Assembly: GCA_016191795.1 (NCBI GenBank)
Contig: JACPVK010000007.1
Span: 1 to 5,592 of the forward strand
Source of the DNA: Gammaproteobacteria bacterium
Lineage (GTDB): Bacteria; Pseudomonadota; Gammaproteobacteria; SZUA-229
Direction: 5' to 3'
Length of the DNA stretch: 5,592 nt
Shown: positions 1 to 4,903 of the stretch, piece after piece
Layout: each line of letters starts with the position of its first letter
How positions within the stretch are numbered: position 1 is the first letter of the stretch
Made by a program: the position numbers and the translations under genes
The notes under the pieces: model-generated
Told to the model about the DNA's origin: nothing
Database searches by the model: none
Seen by the model: only the letters and a program-made list of their open reading frames with translations

Positions 1-2
1 AC

Positions 3-614
3 GATCTCTCTCCTATCGACGAAACTGACAACAGGAGGGTGAGTGTAAGCCAGGACGAGTTATCAAGATTAATACATTTATGGAACACTAACTCAAAAGA
101 ACATCATGGTAATCCATATTCGGATATTTTTAAATTTGTGCATCCACTTGTTATAGGTGCGATCGATCGTGCAAGTTCATTATCTATAAAAATATGTCAG
201 GAAATACTGTCTTATCATATTCGTGATGATGCGGAGTGTCTTCGTATAAGTTCTCATTTAAATTCTGATTATCCATCGCATAGTTATCCTATAACAGCGC
301 GTGAAGCGATTAAAATCGGTTTAAATATTCGCACGCTAGACAAGGATATTAACAGGGATTTGCTGGACATAAGCGAATTATATTCAGAAATGGCTCAGAA
401 ATCGTTAACTAATTATGATGAATATAATTATCATGATAACGAGATACTAAATATAATTGAATCAGATGGAATGCAAATTTTCTATCAAAATGATAAAGAC
501 TGGAATTACATAAAGGAAGAGCGTCGTTGGCAAACGCTAAATAATGAAAGCTCATGGAGGAAAGTAGAAAAGATAAATGGCAAGCAGGTAAGGAGTACTT
601 TGCACATTAGATAG
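3..614 (+). CDS. C-terminal part of an SDH_sah-like (serine dehydrogenase proteinase / SppA-ClpP fold) protein, 5' end outside window
   Basis: The frame is open from the window edge to the TAG at 612-614, so this is the 3' part of a longer gene. A GTG at 39 is possible, but the AGGAGGG at 33-39 runs into it, leaving no room for a ribosome site. The residues encoded just before it (DLSPIDETDN) resemble the L-[GS]-P-I-D motif that follows the catalytic region in SppA/SDH_sah proteases. Downstream, HPLVIGAIDR, a helix ending ILSYH, and SHSYPITAREAIKIGLNI match the HPLxxG...R...SHDYxIxxxEAxxLGL pattern I recall for that family. The last ~80 residues are polar and end with an IIESDG stretch, also seen near family C-termini. 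The catalytic serine would lie upstream and cannot be checked. Base composition is much more AT-rich than the genes beyond 1180, suggesting acquired DNA. The family call is from memory of motifs; substrate and role are unknown. Confidence 0.6.
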   Translation, partial: DLSPIDETDNRRVSVSQDELSRLIHLWNTNSKEHHGNPYSDIFKFVHPLVIGAIDRASSLSIKICQEILSYHIRDDAECLRISSHLNSDYPSHSYPITAREAIKIGLNIRTLDKDINRDLLDISELYSEMAQKSLTNYDEYNYHDNEILNIIESDGMQIFYQNDKDWNYIKEERRWQTLNNESSWRKVEKINGKQVRSTLHIR

Positions 615-737
615 GAACTGGGCTAACTATGTTGTTGTGATGGCCAATGCACTCACTGGACTGGTGAATTCAACGTAAGGTAATATTTATAAAAATTATG
701 ATGTAATCTCAATAAGAGCTACCGGGAATCGAAGAAT

Positions 738-980
738 ATGACAGACAATCAAGATAACAAGTATATTTACTATACAAAAATAGCCTGGATAATTTATTCC
801 CTGATAACCCTGGCCATTATCGTTGTATTAGTACTGTTTGTTGCTCAGGACAACGAAGAGCGGTTTTTCTACGGATTAATGCCTGCCGCTGCCGCTTATG
901 TTTTTCGCCCAATGAATAAACCCTTTAGCAAACTCATTTTTAAATTCACTGGCGTTTCTCCACCCACAGAGGAAAAATGA
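738..980 (+). CDS. small membrane protein of unknown function (80 aa)
   Basis: I do not recognise a family. The protein has a short polar N-terminus (about residues 1-13, rich in D/N/K), a strong hydrophobic segment at about 14-36 and a weaker one at about 43-57 (FFYGLMPAAAAYVF). A lysine-rich tail ends in PPTEEK. This suggests one or two membrane spans in the inner membrane. The ATG is preceded by only a weak purine stretch (GAAG at 731-734). It lies 123 bp after the AT-rich gene upstream, in the same direction and with similar AT-rich composition, so the two may belong to one acquired block. The gap between them (615-737) holds no ORF of note; its second half is very AT-rich and could carry a promoter, but no convincing -35/-10 pair stands out. 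The hairpin at 1134-1159 is the first plausible terminator downstream. Confidence 0.55.
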   Translation: MTDNQDNKYIYYTKIAWIIYSLITLAIIVVLVLFVAQDNEERFFYGLMPAAAAYVFRPMNKPFSKLIFKFTGVSPPTEEK

Positions 981-1056
981 GCTGCCGCATAACTAGGAAT
1001 GTAATCAGGGTAAAGTCTTGCGTTTTGCTAGCACAAGTCAAGACCCCCTGCAAATG

Positions 1057-1124
1057 CACAATATATGGCCTGAACGCCAACCCACAATATATGGCCTGAA
1101 GCTCAACACACAACATGTGGCCTG
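1057..1124 (+). repeat. three tandem units of a 26-bp repeat
   Basis: Units start at 1057, 1083 and 1109, exactly 26 bp apart. The first two share CACAATATATGGCCTGAA perfectly and then diverge slightly (CGCCAACC against GCTCAACA). The third is degenerate and shortened (CACAACATGTGGCCTG). The GGCCTGAA core of units 1 and 2 is the reverse complement of TTCAGGCC in the hairpin just downstream (1141-1148), so the transcript could fold in alternative ways. Also, CCCACAA at 1081-1087 can pair with TTGTGGG at 1128-1134. The units are too few and too close for a CRISPR array. Function is unknown. Confidence 0.7.
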
Positions 1125-1133
1125 CTTTTGTGG

Positions 1134-1159
1134 GTCGGCCTTCAGGCCGACGCTTTTTT
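1134..1159 (+). terminator. rho-independent terminator, plus strand
   Basis: GTCGGCC (1134-1140) and GGCCGAC (1145-1151) form a perfect 7-bp GC-rich stem with a TTCA loop. Two bases later a run of six T follows (1154-1159). The T-run is on the plus side only, so it best fits transcripts from the small membrane protein gene at 738-980. The minus-strand arsM cluster also ends nearby at 1186, but reading leftwards no U-run follows the stem, so it would be at most a weak stop for that side. Confidence 0.8.
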
Positions 1160-1185
1160 CTGATTAATTTAATGAACTATCCGGG

Positions 1186-1482
1186 CTAACAGCACTTGCC
1201 GCCACTGCAACATCCGCCGGATTTTTCCGAAGAAGTTGTGGCTGTGTCACCACATAACCAGCTGACAATCCTGTCACGGCCCGGCACGCCACCCGCATGC
1301 ACCACCTTGCCGTCCATTACCACGCCCGGCGTGGACATAACGCCGAAGCTCATGATGGTCTGAATGTCTTCCACTTTTTCGAGTTGTATCGTCACGCCTT
1401 TTTCGGCGGCGATATCTTCAATTAATTTCAGTGTTGTTTTGCAATTGGTACAACCGGTGCCGAGCACCTTGAAATTTTTCAT
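1186..1482 (-). CDS. small thioredoxin-like protein (Thioredoxin_3 / redox-active disulfide type) with Cys-rich tail
   Basis: A 98-residue protein with the compact thioredoxin fold of the redox_disulf_2 family. A first beta strand (KNFKVLGTG) leads to the CTNC redox pair (C11 and C14), and a cis-proline motif STPGVV lies near residues 50-55. It lacks a signal peptide, so it should act in the cytoplasm. After C77 the tail ends in CCSGGKCC (C91, C92, C97, C98), an extension beyond the core domain that could bind a soft metal or As(III). The start ATG overlaps the arsM TGA as ATGA (1479-1482), so translation is probably coupled and the two are one transcript. The likely role is reducing ArsM cysteines or arsenic intermediates, or handing over As(III); this is inferred from context. 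It is the last gene of the minus-strand cluster. Confidence 0.85.
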   Translation of the reverse strand: MKNFKVLGTGCTNCKTTLKLIEDIAAEKGVTIQLEKVEDIQTIMSFGVMSTPGVVMDGKVVHAGGVPGRDRIVSWLCGDTATTSSEKSGGCCSGGKCC

Positions 1483-2291
1483 GAATGTTCTCTTTGCCTG
1501 ATGGCCGGTTTGATTGCCTCGATGCTGGCAGAAACTACGTAGTCTTCCACCTTGCGCCCCGGCGCCCAGTCACGAATAAATTCGCGGCTGGTGTCTTTGG
1601 GCTGAATACGAATATCGGCGAAGCCCGCTTCGCGTAAATATATTTCCAGTTCATTGATCGGCGAGGCGCCCGCCATGCAGCCTGTGTAAAGTGCGAGATC
1701 GTGGCGCACGTCTTCGGGCAATTCAGCGCTGGCCACAATATCGCTAATGGCCAGGCGTCCACCGGGGCGCAGTACGCGAAAAGCTTCGCGGAATACCTGC
1801 GGCTTGTCCGGTGACAGGTTGATGACGCAGTTGGAAATGATGACGTTAACGCTGGCATCGGCTACCGGCAGGTGCTCGATTTCGCCAAGCCGAAACTCGA
1901 CATTCGTGTAGCCAGCACTGGTTGCGTTGTTGCGGGCTTTTGCGAGCATTTCATGCGTCATGTCGACACCGATCACACGACCTTTATCACCCACGGCGCG
2001 GGCGGCGAGGCACGCGTCGAATCCCGCACCGCTGCCAAGATCCAGTACCGTCTCACCGGGTTGCAATGCAGCGATGGCCTGCGGATTACCACAACCCAGA
2101 CCGAGATTGGCGCCTTCGGGCACTGCATTCGCATCCGCCGTCGAATAGCCGAGTTTCTCGGCAGCAGTGCCCGCTACCTCTGGCGTGCTGCAGCAACTAC
2201 TGCCGCTGCAACAACTACTGTTCTGCTCTGCAATCTTGCCGTAAGTCGTGCGCACCGCGTTGCGGATTTTATCGGTGTCAGTCGTATTCAT
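1479..2291 (-). CDS. arsM: arsenite S-adenosylmethionine methyltransferase ArsM
   Basis: This cytoplasmic enzyme methylates As(III) stepwise using S-adenosylmethionine, giving methylarsenite and dimethylated species. At 270 residues it has normal bacterial length. The class I methyltransferase glycine motif is TVLDLGSGAGFD (81-92), followed by the acidic D110 of GVDMT. The arsenic-binding cysteines expected from ArsM work on the algal enzyme appear to be present: C67 in LGCGNP, C155 in SNCVINLSPDK and C205 in YTGCMAGA. The N-terminus adds CCSGSSCC (C27, C28, C33, C34). RVLRPGGRLAISDI is the typical post-core motif. The start is preceded by only a weak GAGCGAG ribosome site. Its stop overlaps the thioredoxin-like gene by 4 bp. 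The 140 bp upstream is mostly palindromic repeat and shows no clear promoter, so it may depend on read-through from the rhodanese gene. Several plus-strand ORFs across it are antisense shadows. Confidence 0.95.
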   Translation of the reverse strand: MNTTDTDKIRNAVRTTYGKIAEQNSSCCSGSSCCSTPEVAGTAAEKLGYSTADANAVPEGANLGLGCGNPQAIAALQPGETVLDLGSGAGFDACLAARAVGDKGRVIGVDMTHEMLAKARNNATSAGYTNVEFRLGEIEHLPVADASVNVIISNCVINLSPDKPQVFREAFRVLRPGGRLAISDIVASAELPEDVRHDLALYTGCMAGASPINELEIYLREAGFADIRIQPKDTSREFIRDWAPGRKVEDYVVSASIEAIKPAIRQREHS

Positions 2292-2326
2292 GGTGTTGCT
2301 CGCTCAAAATATTCTCCAGTTATTCA

Positions 2327-2444
2327 GGAAGCATCTGATTAAGTCCTGTAGGGTGGATAAGCGTAGCGCATCCACCAAAGTAATCGGTGGATGCGCTGCG
2401 CTTATCCACCCTACATTCACGATTTTTTGACTTAATCAGCTTCC
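2327..2444. repeat. outer arms of a large imperfect palindrome around the REP-like element
   Basis: CTGATTAAGTC at 2335-2345 is the perfect reverse complement of GACTTAATCAG at 2429-2439. Just outside, GGAAG (2327-2331) pairs with CTTCC (2440-2444) after a 3-nt bulge. Still further out, TTATTCAG (2320-2327) mirrors CTGAATAA (2456-2463). The right arm contains the last codons and the stop (2432-2434) of the rhodanese gene; the left arm lies in the arsM leader. The layout could be the terminal inverted repeats of a miniature element or a partial inverted duplication of the rhodanese 3' end. No clear target-site duplication is visible. Confidence 0.6.
2347..2415. repeat. REP-like palindromic repeat (30-bp arms)
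   Basis: The left arm (2347-2376, beginning TGTAGGGTGGATAAGCG) and right arm (2386-2415) are inverted copies with one mismatch in 30, around a 9-nt loop (2377-2385). The mismatch would be a G-U wobble in RNA. The sequence belongs to the TGTAGGGTGG...GCGCAGCG palindrome type common in proteobacterial intergenic regions, and it resembles the element at 4592-4660. A run of six T lies at 2423-2428 on the plus side only. On the minus strand, where the genes run, it makes a stem without a U-run, so it may protect the upstream mRNA or reduce expression of arsM rather than terminate. Confidence 0.85.
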
Positions 2445-2887
2445 CCAGGGAGTTGCTGAATAAAATCGTAAGCCACATCACCGCGCAAATATTCTGCCAG
2501 GCCCGTTAACCCGTCTTTCAGGTACATGGTTTCGTAGCCTTTGGTTTTCAAAAAAGTCATGGCAATAATGGCGCGATCATTATGCGGGCAGGCGGTGACA
2601 ATGATTTTGTTTTTATCCAGTTCATCGAGGCGGTTTGGCAATTCATTGAGCGGGATATTTTTCGCTATGCCCATATGCCAGGCTTCGTATTCTTCCTTGA
2701 ACCGGATATCGATAAGATGTGCTTTCCCTTTCACCAGTAAATCGATCAGTTCTTTGTTTTCTGCTTTCATGGCGACGCGGGTGTCGTAATCAAAATTGAC
2801 CAGATAATTAGCCAGCGTTTGTTCTTCGGCATGGACGGCAGTTGTTAATGTGAATAGGGCAAAGATAACAAGCATTAAGTTTTTCAT
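2432..2887 (-). CDS. secreted single-domain rhodanese-like protein
   Basis: Rhodaneses carry sulfur as a persulfide on an active-site cysteine. This 151-residue protein starts with a Sec signal peptide (MKNLMLVIFALFTLTTAVHA, cleavage likely after A20), so it should be periplasmic. The rhodanese fold follows, with HLIDIRFKEEYEAWHMGIAKNIPL (split over about 57-80) as the CH2A/CH2B-like region. The active loop CPHNDR has C100 at the catalytic position and R105 closing a six-residue loop, the usual sulfurtransferase size; the H-N-D content is less common than the usual glycine-rich loops. TFLKTKGYETMYLKDGL is a typical closing motif. It starts 17 bp after the cytochrome stop; the GGAG at 2901-2904 is rather distant (13 nt). 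Its stop lies in the arm of a palindrome. The sulfur donor and acceptor are unknown. Confidence 0.85.
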   Translation of the reverse strand: MKNLMLVIFALFTLTTAVHAEEQTLANYLVNFDYDTRVAMKAENKELIDLLVKGKAHLIDIRFKEEYEAWHMGIAKNIPLNELPNRLDELDKNKIIVTACPHNDRAIIAMTFLKTKGYETMYLKDGLTGLAEYLRGDVAYDFIQQLPGEAD

Positions 2888-2904
2888 GACGGATACTTTT
2901 ACTC

Positions 2905-3201
2905 CTAAAATTTATAAAACGCCGTATTGAGGTAGGCCGTAACATCGTTGACGTCCTGCTCCGACAGGGCCGGGTTGTAATAATCACCCCAGCGCGCCAC
3001 TTCTCTGTGCAAGGCCGACAGGGATTCTATTTTGCGGCGGGGTGAAACATATAAGCTGGTGTCATGGCAGGACAGGCAAACTTCATGTATGCGTTCACCC
3101 GCCACCGCGTCGCCTTTGCCGACACTACAGCCCGTCAGTGTCAGCGATGCAGCCAGTATCGCCAGCACAATGGTCATTCGTTTTAACGACAATCGATTCA
3201 T
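2905..3201 (-). CDS. monohaem c-type cytochrome, predicted lipoprotein
   Basis: The 98-residue product has a positively charged N-terminus, a hydrophobic stretch and a lipobox (LTGC, lipidated C25), so the mature protein is membrane-anchored facing the periplasm. The haem site is CLSCH (C42, C45, H46). The C-terminal helix EQDVNDVTAYLN is typical of class I cytochromes. No methionine occurs after the haem motif, so the usual Met axial ligand is missing; H65 (in ALHREV) or H39 could serve, or the site may be open. I chose the ATG at 3201 because it has a GGAGG ribosome site at ideal spacing and begins directly with the signal. An upstream in-frame ATG at 3240 would add 13 residues ahead of the signal inside the previous gene. 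The ATG overlaps that gene's TGA as ATGA, so translation is coupled. An electron-transfer role is sure from the family; the partner is unknown. Confidence 0.85.
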   Translation of the reverse strand: MNRLSLKRMTIVLAILAASLTLTGCSVGKGDAVAGERIHEVCLSCHDTSLYVSPRRKIESLSALHREVARWGDYYNPALSEQDVNDVTAYLNTAFYKF

Positions 3202-3512
3202 GGTCTGCCTCCGTGATGACGCAGGCGCTGCGGTTCGCACGCCACGTCTTCCAGGCCGCGTTCACGTGCGCGTGCGCGCATGGTTTCCTGATGCGCCTGG
3301 CGCAGTTCTGCTCGCTGCTCTGGCGTTTGTGCTGCACGCATGCTGGCGCGATAAGCGTCGCGTTCCTCGTGAGTCATCAGGTCTGCGCAATAAATCAGTT
3401 CCCGCGGTGGCTGGGCGGGCGTTGATGTTTTTTCGGTTTCATCGGCCGATGTCGAGGCACTGAAAAATGTGGCCAGGCTAATGAGTATTGCGACACTGAA
3501 TATTTTTTTCAT
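3198..3512 (-). CDS. small secreted helical protein of unknown function
   Basis: A 104-residue protein with a clear Sec signal peptide (residues 1 to about 23, ending ASTSA). The mature part has a short proline-rich linker, then LIYCADLMTHEERDAYR and a long charged helix rich in R, E, Q and A with the pattern TPEQRAELRQAHQETM...RARERG. Similar ELMT-x-x-ER...TPEER...RAxERG proteins occur as secreted hypotheticals in proteobacteria, but I know no function for them. Two cysteines (C42 and C91) bracket the helical part and could form a disulfide or bind metal. An AGGA ribosome site precedes the ATG. It lies 16 bp after the permease stop and overlaps the cytochrome start, so it is part of the same transcript. 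It might act as a partner or chaperone of the cytochrome or permease; this is inferred from position only. Confidence 0.75.
   Translation of the reverse strand: MKKIFSVAILISLATFFSASTSADETEKTSTPAQPPRELIYCADLMTHEERDAYRASMRAAQTPEQRAELRQAHQETMRARARERGLEDVACEPQRLRHHGGRP
3208..3212 (-). promoter_or_regulatory. ribosome binding site deciding the cytochrome start
   Basis: GGAGG on the minus strand, 6 nt before the ATG at 3201, inside the end of the preceding gene. It supports the shorter start over the in-frame ATG at 3240. Confidence 0.8.
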
Positions 3513-3528
3513 GTGTGTTTCCTGTGCG

Positions 3529-4572
3529 TTACAAAACCAGATTAAAAATAAAACCCACCATCAGAATACCGCTGGCGACCACGCCAACAAACGCAGCGAT
3601 GAGTCGCGGTTTTAGCACCTTGCGCAAAATAATAATTTCCGGTGCCGACAGCGCAATCACGCTCATCATGAACGCCAGCACCGTGCCCAGCGCCGCACCT
3701 TTCGCCAGCAGCGCCTGCACAATCGGAATCACGCCCGCGGCATTGGAGTACATCGGCACGCCGATCAGCACCGCCGCCGGCAGCGCCCACCAGGGTGCAT
3801 CCTGGCCCATGATCGAGGCCATGAAATCTTCCGGCACATAGCCGTGAATGGCTGCGCCCAGCGCGACACCGATAACAATGTAAAGCCACACCTTGCCGAC
3901 AATTTCGCGCACATGATGCAAGCCGTTGGCCACGCGCTCGCTCCAGTTCATATTGCCATTTTGCGCAGCCGTCGCGGTTTGAGTGTTTTGCATGGCGCGC
4001 ACCCAGTCTTCAAGATGATGTTCCATGCCGAGTTTTCCAATCACCAGACCAGAGACGATGGCCACACTCAAACCCAGCAACAAATACAGCGCCGCAATTT
4101 TCCAGCCGAATAATCCAAACAACAATGCCAGCGCAATTTCATTCACCATGGGTGCGGCAATGAGAAACGAAAACGTGACACCCAGCGGCACACCGGCCTG
4201 CAAAAATCCGATGAACAACGGCACCGCCGAACAGGAACAAAACGGCGTCACCACACCCAGCCCGGCCGCCATGGCATTGCCCGAGCCCAACCGCCTCCCC
4301 GACAACATCGCGCGGGTGCGTTCCGGCGACACGAAGGTATGGATTATGCCCATCACAAACACAATGCCGATCAGCAGCATCAGCACCTTGGGCGTGTCGT
4401 AAAAAAAGAATTGCAACGCACCGCCCAGATGCGTGTCGCGTGCCACCGGCAAGATGGCGACCAGCGCCTCCGAAGCCGCCAGCAAACTGACATACACGCC
4501 AAACCACACCGGCACCGCCAGCAGCAGAAACACGCGCGGATTATGTTGGGGCCAATGTAAAAGTTTATGCAT
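3529..4572 (-). CDS. arsP: ArsP-family permease (PF03773), probable organoarsenical efflux
   Basis: A 347-residue polytopic inner-membrane protein with about eight or nine hydrophobic segments in two related halves. The hallmark TPFCSCSAVPLF (residues 109-120) with C112 and C114, followed by GVPLGVTFSFLIAAPMVNE (128-145), is the signature of the ArsP/YraQ permease family. The second half carries GVPMYSNAAGVIPI (271-284) at the matching position. A polar cytoplasmic or periplasmic loop of about 40 residues (183-222) separates the halves. ArsP is known to export methylarsenite and other trivalent organoarsenicals, and an arsM in the same cluster fits this well. I chose the ATG at 4572. An in-frame ATG at 4650 would add 26 residues encoded mainly by the repeat at 4592-4660, which is not credible. 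The ribosome site is weak. Some family members handle other metals, so the substrate is inferred. Confidence 0.82.
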   Translation of the reverse strand: MHKLLHWPQHNPRVFLLLAVPVWFGVYVSLLAASEALVAILPVARDTHLGGALQFFFYDTPKVLMLLIGIVFVMGIIHTFVSPERTRAMLSGRRLGSGNAMAAGLGVVTPFCSCSAVPLFIGFLQAGVPLGVTFSFLIAAPMVNEIALALLFGLFGWKIAALYLLLGLSVAIVSGLVIGKLGMEHHLEDWVRAMQNTQTATAAQNGNMNWSERVANGLHHVREIVGKVWLYIVIGVALGAAIHGYVPEDFMASIMGQDAPWWALPAAVLIGVPMYSNAAGVIPIVQALLAKGAALGTVLAFMMSVIALSAPEIIILRKVLKPRLIAAFVGVVASGILMVGFIFNLVL

Positions 4573-4591
4573 CCGTTTATATCCGGGTAGT

Positions 4592-4660
4592 TGTAGGATG
4601 GGTGAAGCGCAGCGCAACCCATCAAAATGGCGGGTTACGCTGCGCTTCACCCACCCTACA
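4592..4660. repeat. REP-like palindromic repeat (32-bp arms)
   Basis: The left arm (4592-4623, TGTAGGATGGGTGAAGCGCA...) and right arm (4629-4660, ending CACCCTACA) are inverted copies with 28 of 32 positions matching, around a 5-nt loop. It shares the TGTAGGGTGG start and the AAGCGCAGCG core with the element at 2347-2415. It lies only 20 bp upstream of the arsP start codon, so it probably forms a stable hairpin in the arsP leader RNA. Confidence 0.85.
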
Positions 4661-4662
4661 AA

Positions 4663-4690
4663 AGTCTAACTTAATGGCATTGGTTGTTAA
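4663..4690 (-). promoter_or_regulatory. candidate sigma-70-type promoter for the arsP operon
   Basis: On the minus strand, TTAACA (4690-4685) is one base off the -35 consensus, and TAGACT (4668-4663) matches four of six -10 positions, with a 16-bp spacer. Transcription would start near 4656, inside the REP-like palindrome, placing the whole hairpin at the 5' end of the mRNA. Such matches occur by chance; position just upstream of the operon is the main support. Confidence 0.35.
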
Positions 4691-4725
4691 CCTGAAGACG
4701 AACAGAATCGGAAAAGGATGCACAC

Positions 4726-4745
4726 GCGGGCTTATCCGTCCTACA
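4726..4745. repeat. decayed half-copy of a REP-like arm
   Basis: GCGGGCTTATCCGTCCTACA resembles the right arm of the element at 2386-2415 (GCGCTTATCCACCCTACA), and both are followed by TTC. No matching left arm is found within 100 bp, so this looks like a remnant. Confidence 0.5.
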
Positions 4746-4774
4746 TTCCGGGTAAGTCTGGCAGGGCGAAACAT

Positions 4775-4848
4775 TGACACAGAGACGCAGAGACACAGAG
4801 GTGTAAAAAATTATATATTTCTCTCAGTGTCTCTGTGCCTCTGCGTCA
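4775..4848. repeat. ACAGAGA-type palindromic repeat
   Basis: The left arm (4775-4801) is made of near-tandem ACACAGAG / ACGCAGAG units. The right arm (4822-4848, ...GTGTCTCTGTGCCTCTGCGTCA) is its inverted copy with about 22 of 27 matches. The 20-nt loop is AT-rich. Similar ACGCAGAGACACAGAG palindromes are dispersed in many environmental bacterial genomes. Seven T follow at 4851-4857, so a plus-strand transcript could terminate here, but no plus-strand gene precedes it. Confidence 0.75.
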
Positions 4849-4903
4849 TGTTTTTTTGCCATACCCTCCGGCAAAGCAAGAAATCAGAACATGGGTGAAA
4901 TAT

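Larger units (their letters stand above)
4573..4903. other. gene-free, repeat-rich spacer between sigma factor and permease
   Basis: These 331 bases contain no credible gene. They hold a REP-like palindrome (4592-4660), a possible minus-strand promoter (4663-4690), a half-copy of a REP arm (4726-4745) and a different palindrome built of ACAGAGA-type units (4775-4848) followed by seven T on the plus side. A plus-strand ORF across 4602-4898 consists mainly of these repeats and is not a gene. No anti-sigma gene follows the sigma factor here. Confidence 0.75.

Noticed and set aside
39..41. GTG at 39 as the true start of the first gene
   Set aside because: The frame is open to the window edge, the upstream codons match a family motif (LSPID), and the purine-rich run abuts the GTG without spacing.
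1015..1044. Possible stem GTCTTG...CAAGAC
   Set aside because: Only 6 bp with an 18-nt loop and no T-run; expected by chance.
1057..1124. CRISPR array
   Set aside because: The 26-bp period leaves at most 8-10 bp between conserved cores, with only three units and no cas genes.
1872..2342. Plus-strand ORFs of 138-156 codons across arsM
   Set aside because: They are antisense to a clear ArsM, have low-complexity cysteine/threonine stretches from reversed codons, and show no ribosome site or family motif.
2347..2415. Intrinsic terminator for the rhodanese transcript
   Set aside because: On the minus strand no U-run follows the stem; the T-run is on the plus side, where no gene reads into it.
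3202..3240. Longer cytochrome with a start at 3240
   Set aside because: It would place 13 polar residues before the lipoprotein signal and ignore the ideal GGAGG site before 3201.
3032..3463. Plus-strand ORFs across the cytochrome and helical-protein genes
   Set aside because: The minus-strand genes have signal peptides, a haem motif and coupled starts; the plus-strand translations show nothing similar.
4573..4650. Longer permease with a start at 4650
   Set aside because: The extra 26 residues are encoded largely by the REP-like palindrome, and the family begins close to the MHKLLHW start.
4602..4898. Plus-strand ORF of 98 codons between arsP and the sigma factor
   Set aside because: It is made of the two palindromic repeats and a spacer; no ribosome site or recognisable protein.
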